The notes under the pieces are model-generated. The model had not been told where the DNA came from and ran no database searches. It was given only the letters and a program-made list of their open reading frames with translations. Shown piece by piece: positions 18,048-26,153 of a stretch of DNA of 64,000 nt. The first letter of the stretch is position 1. The number at the start of each line of letters is the position of its first letter. The stretch is from Sporosarcina sp. FSL W7-1349 (GTDB taxonomy: Bacteria; Bacillota; Bacilli; Bacillales_A; Planococcaceae), in assembly GCF_038003045.1 (NCBI RefSeq), contig NZ_JBBOOK010000001.1, forward strand, positions 1,364,001-1,428,000, in the 5' to 3' direction. A program made the position numbers and the translations under genes.

Positions 18048-18070
18048 GGTACCTGGTAACTGCCATCCAT
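18048..18070. repeat. Fragment resembling the end of the 57870 repeat island
   Basis: GGTACCTGGTAAC followed by TGCCATCCAT matches most bases of the sequence beginning at 57870 (GGTGCCAGGTAAC, GACATCCAT). It lies in the 190-base gap between rpsO and the HAD gene and could be the remnant of an element end. The rest of that gap holds only a short GAAAGC/GCTTTC hairpin and the rpsO terminator. Confidence 0.4.
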
Positions 18071-18112
18071 GAAAGCAAAACGGCTTTCAATGATAGGCGC
18101 AACTTTTTATCC

Positions 18113-18145
18113 AAAGAAAAAAAGCAGGCATTTGCCTGCTTTTTG
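18113..18145 (-). terminator. Rho-independent terminator of rpsO
   Basis: GCAGGC/GCCTGC with a 4-base loop, followed by a run of seven or more T on the minus strand, 12 bases beyond the stop codon. Confidence 0.9.
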
Positions 18146-18156
18146 AAGTCATCTGA

Positions 18157-18426
18157 TTAACGGCGTAGGCCGAGTTTTGCGATAAGATCACGGTAACGCT
18201 GAACTTCAGTCTCACGTAAGTATTTCAAAAGCTTACGACGACGACCGATCATCTTGAGAAGGCCACGACGGGAGTGGTGGTCTTTCTTATGAGTGCTCAA
18301 GTGTGCGTTCAGGTTGTTGATCTCTTCAGTAAGGATAGCGATCTGAATATCAGCAGACCCCGTATCGTTCTCGTGAGTCTTGAATTCATTGATCAATTCA
18401 TGTTTACGCTCTTGTGTAATTGCCAT
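18157..18426 (-). CDS. rpsO: Ribosomal protein S15 (uS15)
   Basis: Primary 16S rRNA-binding protein of the small subunit. It has 89 residues from the ATG at 18426 ([12 protein letters not shown]), the standard length. [20 protein letters not shown] is the conserved rRNA-contact region. The GTG at 18435 overlaps the Shine-Dalgarno sequence AGGAGGTG and is not the start. It follows ribF, but a good promoter at the end of ribF and its own terminator suggest a separate transcript with possible S15 autoregulation through the leader. Confidence 0.97.
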   Translation of the reverse strand: MAITQERKHELINEFKTHENDTGSADIQIAILTEEINNLNAHLSTHKKDHHSRRGLLKMIGRRRKLLKYLRETEVQRYRDLIAKLGLRR

Positions 18427-18469
18427 CCTTTTCACCTCCTAATATTCAAAGTATCCCCAGATCCCGAGC

Positions 18470-18503
18470 AACCGTTGGTGATTCGATTTGCCAAGGAACG
18501 GTT
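18470..18503 (-). promoter_or_regulatory. Candidate S15 leader hairpin
   Basis: AACCGTT pairs with AACGGTT (7 bp) in the roughly 95-base rpsO leader, about 45 bases before the start codon. S15 binds its own leader in several bacteria, including bacilli. I infer that role from position; the detailed structure was not matched to a known leader class. Confidence 0.35.
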
Positions 18504-18524
18504 CGTGCAGTTCTACACTTGTTC

Positions 18525-18553
18525 ATACTACCATGTCGACTCTTCAATTGCAA
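18525..18553 (-). promoter_or_regulatory. Candidate rpsO promoter
   Basis: TTGCAA (18548-18553), 17 bases, then TAGTAT (18525-18530) preceded by TGG, an extended -10, on the minus strand. It lies at the very end of ribF. Confidence 0.5.
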
Positions 18554-18556
18554 CTA

Positions 18557-19504
18557 TCAACCTTGTTTTGCCAACAACTCTCTCGCTGTCTCTTTATCCA
18601 AGCCGATCTGTTCAATCAACGCATCGACCGATTCAAATTTCCGCTCGCTGCGGATGTGGCTGATCCAGTCGACAGCGACTTCTTTCTCGTACAGATCTCC
18701 TTCAAATCCAAGCACATGGACTTCCACGGAAGGTCTCATTCGGTTGGGATCATGGAAGGTCGGTTTCACCCCGACATTGCAGACACCATCAAACGTCCCG
18801 CCATCATACGAAAAACGGACCGCGTAGACGCCATTCGCCGGCAATAGCGTATCAGGATCCGGCATGAGATTCGCTGTCGGGAAACCGAGCAATCTTCCTC
18901 TTTTGTCACCATGGCCGACCGTGCCGATTGTCCGGAACGGCCTGCCTAGCAGCCGAGCGGTCTCTTCTACATCTCCCTTCGCCAGCAATTGGCGGATGCG
19001 TGTGGAAGACACCTTCTCATCCCGGTCGCTCACCTTGCCGATGATCGTCGTGCCGTACACGCCGTCTGACAGGCTATCCATCATTTCCATCGTGCCGGCC
19101 CCTTTGGACCCGAAAGTGAAATCGAATCCGCCTGTCACATGCTCCACTTGCAACCCTTTTATGAACACTTCTACGAATTGTCCGGGAGTGAGGGAAGCGA
19201 GTTCCGAGTCGAAGTTGATGACAAATAATGTATCCACTCCCATCTGCTCGAGGAGCCTCACTTTTTCGGGAAACTGCGTAATATAGCTCACTTTGTTTTT
19301 CCCTCCCCCGAAAAGATGGGAAGGATGCGGATCAAACGTCATGACCGCCGAACGGATTCCAAGCTTCGCGGCTTTTTCCTGCGCTGCCCGGATGACCGCT
19401 TGATGGCCTTTATGCAATCCATCGAAAAATCCGATGGCAAGTGAATAGCGTTCATTCAAACCGGTTGTCGTGTGATCGGGATATTGCAATCTGTGGATGT
19501 CCAT
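18557..19504 (-). CDS. ribF: Bifunctional riboflavin kinase / FAD synthetase
   Basis: Phosphorylates riboflavin to FMN and adenylylates it to FAD. It has about 315 residues. The N-terminal nucleotidyltransferase domain has GFFDGLHKGH at 25-34 and STRIRQLL near 165. The C-terminal riboflavin kinase domain (about 180-310) has RGRLLGFPTANL and NVGVKPTF. The ATG at 19504 is preferred over 19510 because the GGGGGG Shine-Dalgarno sequence would otherwise be too close. It comes after truB and ends the nusA-infB operon. Confidence 0.95.
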   Translation of the reverse strand: MDIHRLQYPDHTTTGLNERYSLAIGFFDGLHKGHQAVIRAAQEKAAKLGIRSAVMTFDPHPSHLFGGGKNKVSYITQFPEKVRLLEQMGVDTLFVINFDSELASLTPGQFVEVFIKGLQVEHVTGGFDFTFGSKGAGTMEMMDSLSDGVYGTTIIGKVSDRDEKVSSTRIRQLLAKGDVEETARLLGRPFRTIGTVGHGDKRGRLLGFPTANLMPDPDTLLPANGVYAVRFSYDGGTFDGVCNVGVKPTFHDPNRMRPSVEVHVLGFEGDLYEKEVAVDWISHIRSERKFESVDALIEQIGLDKETARELLAKQG

Positions 19505-19517
19505 ACTCATTCCCCCC

Positions 19518-20429
19518 TTATCTGTTCAATGGAAACATTTTTTCCGGCTTCATAAGCCCTTCCTTTGTCGGATGCTTTTTATAGATGGCTATGGCTTTCT
19601 CATCCTTTGTAAATACAAGCAACGCGGTATCCGCCAACTGCGGATGTTGCGGGAGGACTTGTCCATTGTCCACCTTGTCATAGAGCGGATCCTCCACTTC
19701 TACTGCCGGAAAATCAAGCAAGGCCGTTTCCAACGGGCGAAGAAGGGATTCGATTTCTCCCGCTTCCTGGATCTCTTTCACCTCGTCCAATGTGCGGCAA
19801 TCCTCTTTCCGATAAGAACCGGATGCCGTACGGACAAGGGAAGCCATATGCGCCGGGTAGCCAAGGAGTTCCCCGATCTGCACGGCAAGCGTCCGAATAT
19901 AGGTCCCTTTCCCGCAAACGACCCGGACATCAAATGTGATCTGATCCCCTTCATACAAGTCCCGCGAATCCAATAAAACAATCTCTTCAATACGTACGAT
20001 GCGCTTCGGCCGCTCCACTTCCTGTCCTTTCCGCGCATATTCGTATAATCTCCGTCCGTTCACTTTCACGGCAGAATACATGGGAGGGATCTGCTCGATT
20101 TCGCCAGTCAACCGATCCAGGACCTGCTCGATTTCATGGCGGGTCCACCGTTTAGGCGACAAATCGGAAGCGACGACTACGCCATCCGCATCTTCCGTCT
20201 CCGTAGCGGTTCCGATGGAGATAGTCGCCACGTATTCCTTGCCGGCATCGGTAATATACTCCGCCACTTTTGTAGCTTGGCCGATACAGATCGGCAACAC
20301 GCCTTCCACATTCGGGTCAAGCGTTCCGGTATGCCCGACCTTTTTCGTTCCTAGGATTTTACGGAGTTTGAAAACGCAATCATGCGATGTCATGCCTTTT
20401 TCTTTCCATAGCGGAAGTATTCCATCCAT
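19518..20429 (-). CDS. truB: tRNA pseudouridine-55 synthase
   Basis: Makes pseudouridine 55 in the T-loop of tRNAs. It has 303 residues from the ATG at 20429, which has AAAGGGGT 7 bases upstream; the frame extends to 20513 without another good site. The catalytic aspartate is D38 in HTGTLDPN. KVNGRRLYEYARKG and CGKGTYIRTLA follow as in the family. The C-terminus holds a small PUA-like part (about 235-303). Its neighbours rbfA and ribF match B. subtilis order. Confidence 0.95.
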   Translation of the reverse strand: MDGILPLWKEKGMTSHDCVFKLRKILGTKKVGHTGTLDPNVEGVLPICIGQATKVAEYITDAGKEYVATISIGTATETEDADGVVVASDLSPKRWTRHEIEQVLDRLTGEIEQIPPMYSAVKVNGRRLYEYARKGQEVERPKRIVRIEEIVLLDSRDLYEGDQITFDVRVVCGKGTYIRTLAVQIGELLGYPAHMASLVRTASGSYRKEDCRTLDEVKEIQEAGEIESLLRPLETALLDFPAVEVEDPLYDKVDNGQVLPQHPQLADTALLVFTKDEKAIAIYKKHPTKEGLMKPEKMFPLNR

Positions 20430-20513
20430 CTTGTATACCCCTTTGGTCAAATCCATAATTATGTAAAGAGAGGAAGCCGAAAGTCCTCTTGGACACCGAC
20501 TTCCTCCTCTCAC

Positions 20514-20864
20514 TCATTCTTCCTGCTCGTCACTAACTTGTTTTAAAAGAGATTCAATCCGGTTTCCGTACGCAACGGAATCATCGAATTCGAATTCGAT
20601 TTCCGGTGTTTTCCGCAAACGAATCCGTTGTCCGATTTCCGAACGGATGAATCCTTTCGCTTTCGTTAGACCCTTCAACGTATCCTCTTTTTCAGATTCC
20701 TTGCCCAGGACAGAAATGAATACTGTCGCCTGTTGCAAATCTCCTGTCACTTCGACATCCGTCACGGTGACAAAACCGATACGTGGATCTTTCAATTTCT
20801 GGCCAATGATGGAACCCAGTTCTTTCTTCATCTGCTCTGCGACACGGTTTGCGCGCATTGACAT
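20514..20864 (-). CDS. rbfA: Ribosome-binding factor A
   Basis: 30S maturation factor, 116 residues, with a KH-like fold ([36 protein letters not shown]). It assists late 16S processing and cold adaptation. The length is normal. It lies between ylxP and truB, 22 bases after ylxP. The C-terminal end is acidic (VSDEQEE). Confidence 0.95.
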   Translation of the reverse strand: MSMRANRVAEQMKKELGSIIGQKLKDPRIGFVTVTDVEVTGDLQQATVFISVLGKESEKEDTLKGLTKAKGFIRSEIGQRIRLRKTPEIEFEFDDSVAYGNRIESLLKQVSDEQEE

Positions 20865-20886
20865 GGATGGTCACCCCAATTCCGTA

Positions 20887-21165
20887 TCAGTAATAATCCA
20901 GCGAGAAATCAGACAGTTCCCATTCCGGATTGGATTCCAGGAATCGGACCGCCCTCCGCACTTCCCGCTCGGCTGCATCTGTCGAGGAAGCCGTGGCAAC
21001 GAGAGCGATTGTCGTCCGCTGCCACAAATCCTGATGATCGATTTCCGCAATGGAGACATTATAGGAATTTTTCACCCGGTCTGTCATCCGTTTGAGGACG
21101 GAGCGCTTCTCTTTCAAAGAAGCTGCGTCGGGAATGAAAAATGTACATTCCGCATAGACGATCAT
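20887..21165 (-). CDS. ylxP: YlxP (DUF503 family)
   Basis: Conserved 92-residue protein of the nusA-infB operon. The start [21 protein letters not shown] is characteristic of DUF503. The biochemical role is not established; the constant linkage to infB and rbfA suggests a part in translation or ribosome assembly. Its start overlaps the infB stop by 4 bases, indicating translational coupling. Confidence 0.9.
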   Translation of the reverse strand: MIVYAECTFFIPDAASLKEKRSVLKRMTDRVKNSYNVSIAEIDHQDLWQRTTIALVATASSTDAAEREVRRAVRFLESNPEWELSDFSLDYY

Positions 21166-23603
21166 ACGCGCTTGATTTCTTCCATGACATATGCTTCGAT
21201 GATATCGCCTTCCTTGATATCATTGAAGTTTTTGATCGTAATTCCGCACTCATATCCTTTTGCGACTTCTTTCACGTCGTCTTTAAAGCGTTTCAACGTA
21301 TCGAGTTCCCCTTCAAAGATGACAATGTTATCGCGAAGGATCCGGACGCTTGAATCACGTGTGATTTTCCCGTCTGTCACATAGCTTCCCGCAATGGTGC
21401 CGATTTTAGACACTTTGAATGTCTCGCGGACTTCCACTTGCCCGATTACTTTTTCCTCGAATTCCGGATCCAGCAATCCTTTCATCGCCGCTTCAATCTC
21501 TTCGATCACTTTATAAATGACACGGTGTAGACGAATGTCGACGCCTTCTTCTTCCGCAGCCCGTTTCGCATTGATGTCCGGACGGACGTTGAATCCGATG
21601 ACGATCGCATTGGAAGCGGCCGCGAGTGAAATATCGGACTCGTTAATGGCGCCCGCGCCCGTGTGGATGATCTTGATATTGACGCCTTCCACTTCGATTT
21701 TCATCAAGGAAGCCGCCATCGCTTCGACTGTCCCTTGAACGTCCGCTTTGACGATCAAGTTCAGTTCTTTCATTTCACCTTGTTTCATTTGGTCGAACAG
21801 GTTATCCAGCGTGACGCGTGTTTTTTCTACGCGCTGTTCCTGCAATGCATCGCCGGCTCTCGACTCCCCGATTTGACGGGCGGTTTTTTCATCTTCGAAG
21901 ACGACGAACCGATCTCCCGCTTGCGGGACGTCGCTCAACCCGGTAATTTCAACTGGCGTGGATGGTCCCGCTTCTTTTACCCTTCGGCCGAGGTCGTTAA
22001 TCATCGCACGCACTTTTCCGAACGTGTTTCCGACAACAATTGGATCCCCGACGCGCAATGTCCCGTCTTGGACGAGCAAAGTCGCAACTGATCCCCGTCC
22101 ACGGTCAAGCTGTGCTTCGATGACTGTCCCTTTGGCGTTTGCCTTCGGATCAGCCTTCAGTTCCCCAACTTCCGCAACGAGAAGGACCATTTCCAGCAAC
22201 TGGTCGATCCCTTCGCCTTTCAACGCGGAGATTGGCACAAAGATCGTGTCGCCGCCCCATGCTTCTGCAAGGAGGCCATGCTCTGTCAATTCCTGCATGA
22301 CCCGATCCGGGTTGGCAGTAGGCTTATCCATTTTATTCACAGCTACTATAATCGGCACTTCCGCCGCTTTGGCATGGTTGATCGCCTCGACAGTCTGTGG
22401 CATGACGCCATCATCCGCCGCTACGACGAGGATGGTCAAGTCTGTCACTTTCGCACCACGTGCACGCATCGTCGTGAACGCTTCGTGCCCCGGTGTATCT
22501 AGGAACGTGATTTTCTTGCCTTTCTCCGTAATTTGGTAGGCCCCGATATGCTGCGTGATCCCACCGGCTTCGCCTTGCGTCACTTTCGTGTTCCGGATCG
22601 AATCAAGCAACGTCGTTTTTCCGTGGTCAACGTGGCCCATGATCGTCACAACTGGCGGACGTTCAGTAAGCACGTCTTCATCAACCTCTGCCTCTTCGAA
22701 ATAAATCTCAAGGTCTGTTTTGTCGATGCGGATTTCCTCTTCGACTTCCACTTCATAATCCGCACAGATCAGCTCAATCGCATCTTTGTCCAACTCTTGG
22801 TTGATCGTCGCCATGACACCAAGCATGAACAATTTTTTAATGATCTCCGACGGCTCACGGTGCAATTTTTGAGCCAACTCCGCGACGCTCAGAGACTCAT
22901 AAAATGTGATTTTTTCCGGTAGCGGCAGTTCCACTTTCGGCTGTGGAGCCGGACGGTATCTTCTACGCCCTTGGTTGATGCCTTTCGCCGGTGGACGTCC
23001 ACCGCGGCCGCCTGGACGGTTCTGGCCTTGTGCCGGGCGATTGCCCCCCTGGCCGGAGCGCTGTTGTTGGTTTCCTTGCGCCGGACGGTTACCGCCTTGG
23101 CCTCCGGAACGCTGCTGGTTCCCTTGCGCTGGACGGTTGCCGCTCTGGCCTTGTCCCTGAGGACGTTGTTGGCCGCCTTGCCCTTGTGCTGGACGTTGTT
23201 GACCGCCTTGTGGACGTTGTGAACCGCCTTGGCCGGAGCGTTGCTGGCTTCCTTGGCCTTGTGGACGTTGCTGCCCGCCTTGTCCTTGCGCTGGTCGAGC
23301 ACTGCCTTGCCCTCGTCGTTGCTGTCCTTGACCTTGACCTTGACCTTGACCTTGGCCTTGGCGATTGCCCTGCCCATTTTGACCGCCTTGACGGTTCGAT
23401 GGATTCCGGTCAGCTGGACGGTTGCCCTGTTTCGGGGCACCTCCGCTTGATTTGAATTTCTTGTCCAAGTTGGAGATCGCATCGTTATCCAGCATTGACA
23501 TATGGTTGGTTACATTTACATTGATCTTTCCAAGTTCCTCGATGACTTCCTTACTCGTCCGATTCACTCGTTTCGCGTATTCGTGTACACGTATTTTCGT
23601 CAT
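21162..23603 (-). CDS. infB: Translation initiation factor IF-2
   Basis: GTPase that delivers initiator tRNA to the 30S subunit. It has 813 residues: an N-terminal IF2N segment, a long Gln/Gly/Pro/Arg-rich low-complexity linker (about 50-210) and a second IF2N region. The G domain follows, with [11 protein letters not shown] near residue 325, DTPGHEA and NKMDKP, and then the C-terminal beta-barrels and the tRNA-binding domain. The linker contains GQGQGQ runs coded by a 6-base tandem repeat. The ATG at 23603 follows GGGGGTGGG. The first 53 bases overlap the end of ylxQ in another frame. Confidence 0.96.
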   Translation of the reverse strand: MTKIRVHEYAKRVNRTSKEVIEELGKINVNVTNHMSMLDNDAISNLDKKFKSSGGAPKQGNRPADRNPSNRQGGQNGQGNRQGQGQGQGQGQGQQRRGQGSARPAQGQGGQQRPQGQGSQQRSGQGGSQRPQGGQQRPAQGQGGQQRPQGQGQSGNRPAQGNQQRSGGQGGNRPAQGNQQQRSGQGGNRPAQGQNRPGGRGGRPPAKGINQGRRRYRPAPQPKVELPLPEKITFYESLSVAELAQKLHREPSEIIKKLFMLGVMATINQELDKDAIELICADYEVEVEEEIRIDKTDLEIYFEEAEVDEDVLTERPPVVTIMGHVDHGKTTLLDSIRNTKVTQGEAGGITQHIGAYQITEKGKKITFLDTPGHEAFTTMRARGAKVTDLTILVVAADDGVMPQTVEAINHAKAAEVPIIVAVNKMDKPTANPDRVMQELTEHGLLAEAWGGDTIFVPISALKGEGIDQLLEMVLLVAEVGELKADPKANAKGTVIEAQLDRGRGSVATLLVQDGTLRVGDPIVVGNTFGKVRAMINDLGRRVKEAGPSTPVEITGLSDVPQAGDRFVVFEDEKTARQIGESRAGDALQEQRVEKTRVTLDNLFDQMKQGEMKELNLIVKADVQGTVEAMAASLMKIEVEGVNIKIIHTGAGAINESDISLAAASNAIVIGFNVRPDINAKRAAEEEGVDIRLHRVIYKVIEEIEAAMKGLLDPEFEEKVIGQVEVRETFKVSKIGTIAGSYVTDGKITRDSSVRILRDNIVIFEGELDTLKRFKDDVKEVAKGYECGITIKNFNDIKEGDIIEAYVMEEIKRV
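23325..23354 (-). repeat. Hexanucleotide tandem repeat in infB
   Basis: Five copies of CCTTGA-type units (plus-strand reading) encode alternating Gly-Gln. Slippage by one unit keeps the frame, so linker length could vary between strains. Confidence 0.75.
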
Positions 23604-23928
23604 TAGCCCACCCCCGGTTTAATTCGTTGAGGAGCCCGGATATTTTTCCGGCAAAGCCGGCATCCGTCAATGCGAGTACGACCCGCGACTCTTTTCCGAT
23701 TGCATGCCCGAGCTCTTCCCGAGTCCCGTAAACATGCTTCTCAACGTTATAGCTATTGCATTTATCATTTATTTTTTTCATCGTATTTTTCGAGGCGTCT
23801 TTGGAAATGATGACCAAACGTGCATTTCCGGATCGGACCTCGCGTACGACCAATTCCTCACCTGTTATGATTTTTCTAGCCCGCGCCGCCATGCCAAGCA
23901 TTTGGAACAGTTGGTTGGCCGGCTTCAT
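23551..23928 (-). CDS. ylxQ: YlxQ, L7Ae-family RNA-binding protein
   Basis: Ribosomal-protein-like RNA binder of the L7Ae/L30e family ([38 protein letters not shown]). It has 125 residues against about 100 in B. subtilis. The additional C-terminal tail ([19 protein letters not shown]) is coded by sequence that overlaps infB by 53 bases. The start overlaps the ylxR stop by 4 bases. It probably binds kink-turn RNA; its precise role is unknown. The extension could simply be read-through of the infB start region rather than a functional domain. Confidence 0.9.
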   Translation of the reverse strand: MKPANQLFQMLGMAARARKIITGEELVVREVRSGNARLVIISKDASKNTMKKINDKCNSYNVEKHVYGTREELGHAIGKESRVVLALTDAGFAGKISGLLNELNRGWANDENTCTRIRETSESDE

Positions 23929-24203
23929 TTCAATGCCTCACGGCGGATGGCCCGCAACAGGTCCTCATAAACTTGCTCGGGCACGGTAGCGTTCAGCTGG
24001 CTTTCGATCGCCCGGTTGCGGCGTGCCGTTTCGACGGCTTCTTCGGATTTCGACACATACGTCCCACGGCCAGATTTCTTGCCGGTAAGATCGACGGAAA
24101 CTTCCCCTTCTTTCGTGCGGACGATCCGGATCATTTCCTTTTTAGGGAACATCCCGCCCGTTGCGGCACATTTACGCAAAGGCACTTTTTTCATGTTTGC
24201 CAT
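23925..24203 (-). CDS. rnpM: YlxR/RnpM family RNA-binding protein
   Basis: Small basic protein of 92 residues with the family signature RKCAATGGMFPKKEMIRIV near the N-terminus and GRGTYVSK in the middle. In B. subtilis YlxR has been described as an RNase P modulator and a regulator of metabolic genes. Here it lies between nusA and ylxQ as usual. Nothing in the sequence departs from the family. Confidence 0.92.
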   Translation of the reverse strand: MANMKKVPLRKCAATGGMFPKKEMIRIVRTKEGEVSVDLTGKKSGRGTYVSKSEEAVETARRNRAIESQLNATVPEQVYEDLLRAIRREALK

Positions 24204-24222
24204 GTGCTGTCACCCTTCCTTC

Positions 24223-25410
24223 TCAATCTTCGTCGTCTGAATAAAGATCGATCGGCTCATTATCGACGTCATCCGTCGAATCCTCTTCCACGAAGTACGG
24301 ATCATCTTCGTACACTTCCTCTTCGAAGACATCCCCGTTAACCGAAGCTGTTTCGGCAGGCGGATAAATTCCGAGCTCCCGCGCATCGGTTTCGCTCTTG
24401 ATATCGATTTTCCAGCCTGTCAGCTTAGCGGCCAAGCGGGCATTCTGACCACGCTTCCCGATAGCAAGGGACAACTGGTAGTCGGGTACGACAACCGTAG
24501 TGGAACGATCCTCTTCATTCACCTGGACATCGATCACCTTGGATGGGCTCAACGCATTGGCCACGAAGACGATCGGGTCTTCAGACCATTCTACGATATC
24601 GATCTTTTCCCCGTTAAGCTCATTGGAGATCGCTTGGACGCGTGCTCCTCTGGCACCGACGCAGGAACCGACCGGATCGACTTCCTCATTATTCGTATGG
24701 ACGGAAATCTTGGAACGATCCCCTGCTTCCCGTGCAATCGATTTGATTTCGACGACGCCGTCATAGATTTCAGGGACTTCCATTTCGAATAAACGGCGAA
24801 GCAAGCCCGGATGTGTGCGGGAAACAAACACTTGCGGCCCGCGTGCTGTCCGCTCCACTTTCGTAATATAGACTTTGATGCGATCATGCGGCTGGTAGGA
24901 TTCCGTGGAAATCTGTTCGCTTGCCGGCAACACCGCTTCCACTTTCCCGAGCCCGACGTACAGATTGCGAGCATCCAGTCGCTCGACGATGCCGTTGACG
25001 ATATCGTCCTCACGATCGATATACTCTTCATAGATCAGGCCGCGCTCCGCTTCACGGACACGCTGCGTAACGACTTGTTTCGCCGTTTGGGCAGCAATCC
25101 GGCCGAATTCCCTCGGCGTCACTTCCTCTTCAACCACATCGCCAATCTCATAGACCGGATTAATCTTTAGCGCATCTTCCAATGCGATTTGCAACCGCTC
25201 GTCTTCCACTTCTTCGACGACATCTTTCCGGGAGTAGACTTTCATCGTCCCTTTATCCAGATTCAAGTCAACCCGTACATTTTGCGCCTGGTTGAAATTT
25301 CGTTTATAGGCGGTTACTAGCGCTGCTTCGATCGCCTCCACCAATATGTCCCGGGAGATTCCTTTCTGCTTCTCCAAGGCTGTCAATGCATCGAGTAGAT
25401 CACTACTCAT
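24223..25410 (-). CDS. nusA: Transcription termination/antitermination factor NusA
   Basis: RNA-polymerase-associated factor that promotes pausing and intrinsic termination. It has 395 residues: an N-terminal polymerase-binding domain (1-125), S1 (about 135-200), KH1 and KH2 (SCVGARGARVQAI and AIGKRGQNARLAAKL), and a very acidic C-terminal tail of about 45 residues. The ATG at 25410 has AGGAGTG upstream; the track-level GTG at 25419 falls in that site. It is the second gene of its operon, after rimP. The leader hairpin upstream of rimP may allow NusA feedback. Confidence 0.96.
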   Translation of the reverse strand: MSSDLLDALTALEKQKGISRDILVEAIEAALVTAYKRNFNQAQNVRVDLNLDKGTMKVYSRKDVVEEVEDERLQIALEDALKINPVYEIGDVVEEEVTPREFGRIAAQTAKQVVTQRVREAERGLIYEEYIDREDDIVNGIVERLDARNLYVGLGKVEAVLPASEQISTESYQPHDRIKVYITKVERTARGPQVFVSRTHPGLLRRLFEMEVPEIYDGVVEIKSIAREAGDRSKISVHTNNEEVDPVGSCVGARGARVQAISNELNGEKIDIVEWSEDPIVFVANALSPSKVIDVQVNEEDRSTTVVVPDYQLSLAIGKRGQNARLAAKLTGWKIDIKSETDARELGIYPPAETASVNGDVFEEEVYEDDPYFVEEDSTDDVDNEPIDLYSDDED

Positions 25411-25431
25411 GTTAATCACTCCTACGTTGAA

Positions 25432-25908
25432 TTATGCGGAAAAATCAATGGCCAATCGAGCTAGCGCAATCTTTTCCTTATCGATGACAACCGACACTTT
25501 TCTAGTCTTGATGCGAATTTGCAATTCAACCGAATCCGGTTCGTTGACGATCAAATATCCTTCAAATTCCTTCATGCCGTCAATCGGTTCATAAGTCTTG
25601 ATAAAGACATACTGGCCGACCGCTTTTTCATAATCCTCTTCCTTTTTCAATGGGCGTTCTGCGCCAGGAGAAGAGACTTCCAGAAAATAATTTTGCGGGA
25701 TCGGATCCGTCCGGTCGAGTTCAGTACTCAACTTCTCACTGACAACCGCACATTGATCAATATCGATATCCCCTTGCGGTGTATCGACATAGATGCGCAG
25801 GAACCAGTCTTTCCCTTCTTTCACGAATTCGATATCGACAAGCTCCAATCCTAGTTCATCCACAATCGGATCGACCAATTTGCCGACTTCTTCTGTAATT
25901 TTACTCAT
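25432..25908 (-). CDS. rimP: Ribosome maturation factor RimP
   Basis: 30S assembly factor, about 158 residues. It has the N-terminal alpha/beta domain ([20 protein letters not shown]) and the [11 protein letters not shown] signature near residue 80, followed by an SH3-like C-terminal domain. Two adjacent ATG codons exist; the second (25908) is better spaced from AGGAGG. It is the first gene of the nusA-infB operon. Confidence 0.94.
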   Translation of the reverse strand: MSKITEEVGKLVDPIVDELGLELVDIEFVKEGKDWFLRIYVDTPQGDIDIDQCAVVSEKLSTELDRTDPIPQNYFLEVSSPGAERPLKKEEDYEKAVGQYVFIKTYEPIDGMKEFEGYLIVNEPDSVELQIRIKTRKVSVVIDKEKIALARLAIDFSA

Positions 25909-26043
25909 CATAACCCTCCTGACATCTCATTTAAGTGTATGCTCAAACATGAAGGACCAAAACGACATGCCCTGAAATGCCGATGCAGGAGGGCTATCGA
26001 GCGAATCCATATACACTTTTAAAAAATTGGCATAGAACGGCAG

Positions 26044-26069
26044 AAAAGAGCGGGTATCCCCCACTCTTT
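26044..26069 (-). promoter_or_regulatory. Leader hairpin (possible attenuator) of the rimP-nusA operon
   Basis: On the minus strand AAAGAGTGGG pairs with CCCGCTCTTTT around a short loop, with one G-U pair and a short T-run. It lies about 35 bases after the predicted transcription start. It could terminate part of the transcripts; NusA-dependent feedback is an inference. Confidence 0.5.
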
Positions 26070-26099
26070 CGGCGCAAGACTATTACAAAAGTTGATTTA

Positions 26100-26128
26100 A
26101 GCATACCATACGTCATTAGCCGATGCAA
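26100..26128 (-). promoter_or_regulatory. Candidate sigma-A promoter of the rimP-nusA-infB operon
   Basis: TTGCAT (26123-26128), 17 bases, TATGCT (26100-26105) on the minus strand, just after the polC stop codon. Confidence 0.65.
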
Positions 26129-26153
26129 ACAATGCGGCGGCCGGGAGCCTCGC

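Noticed and set aside
23325..23354. Six-base repeat considered as a sequencing or assembly artefact
   Set aside because: The frame stays open and IF-2 linkers in this group are commonly Gly/Gln-rich.
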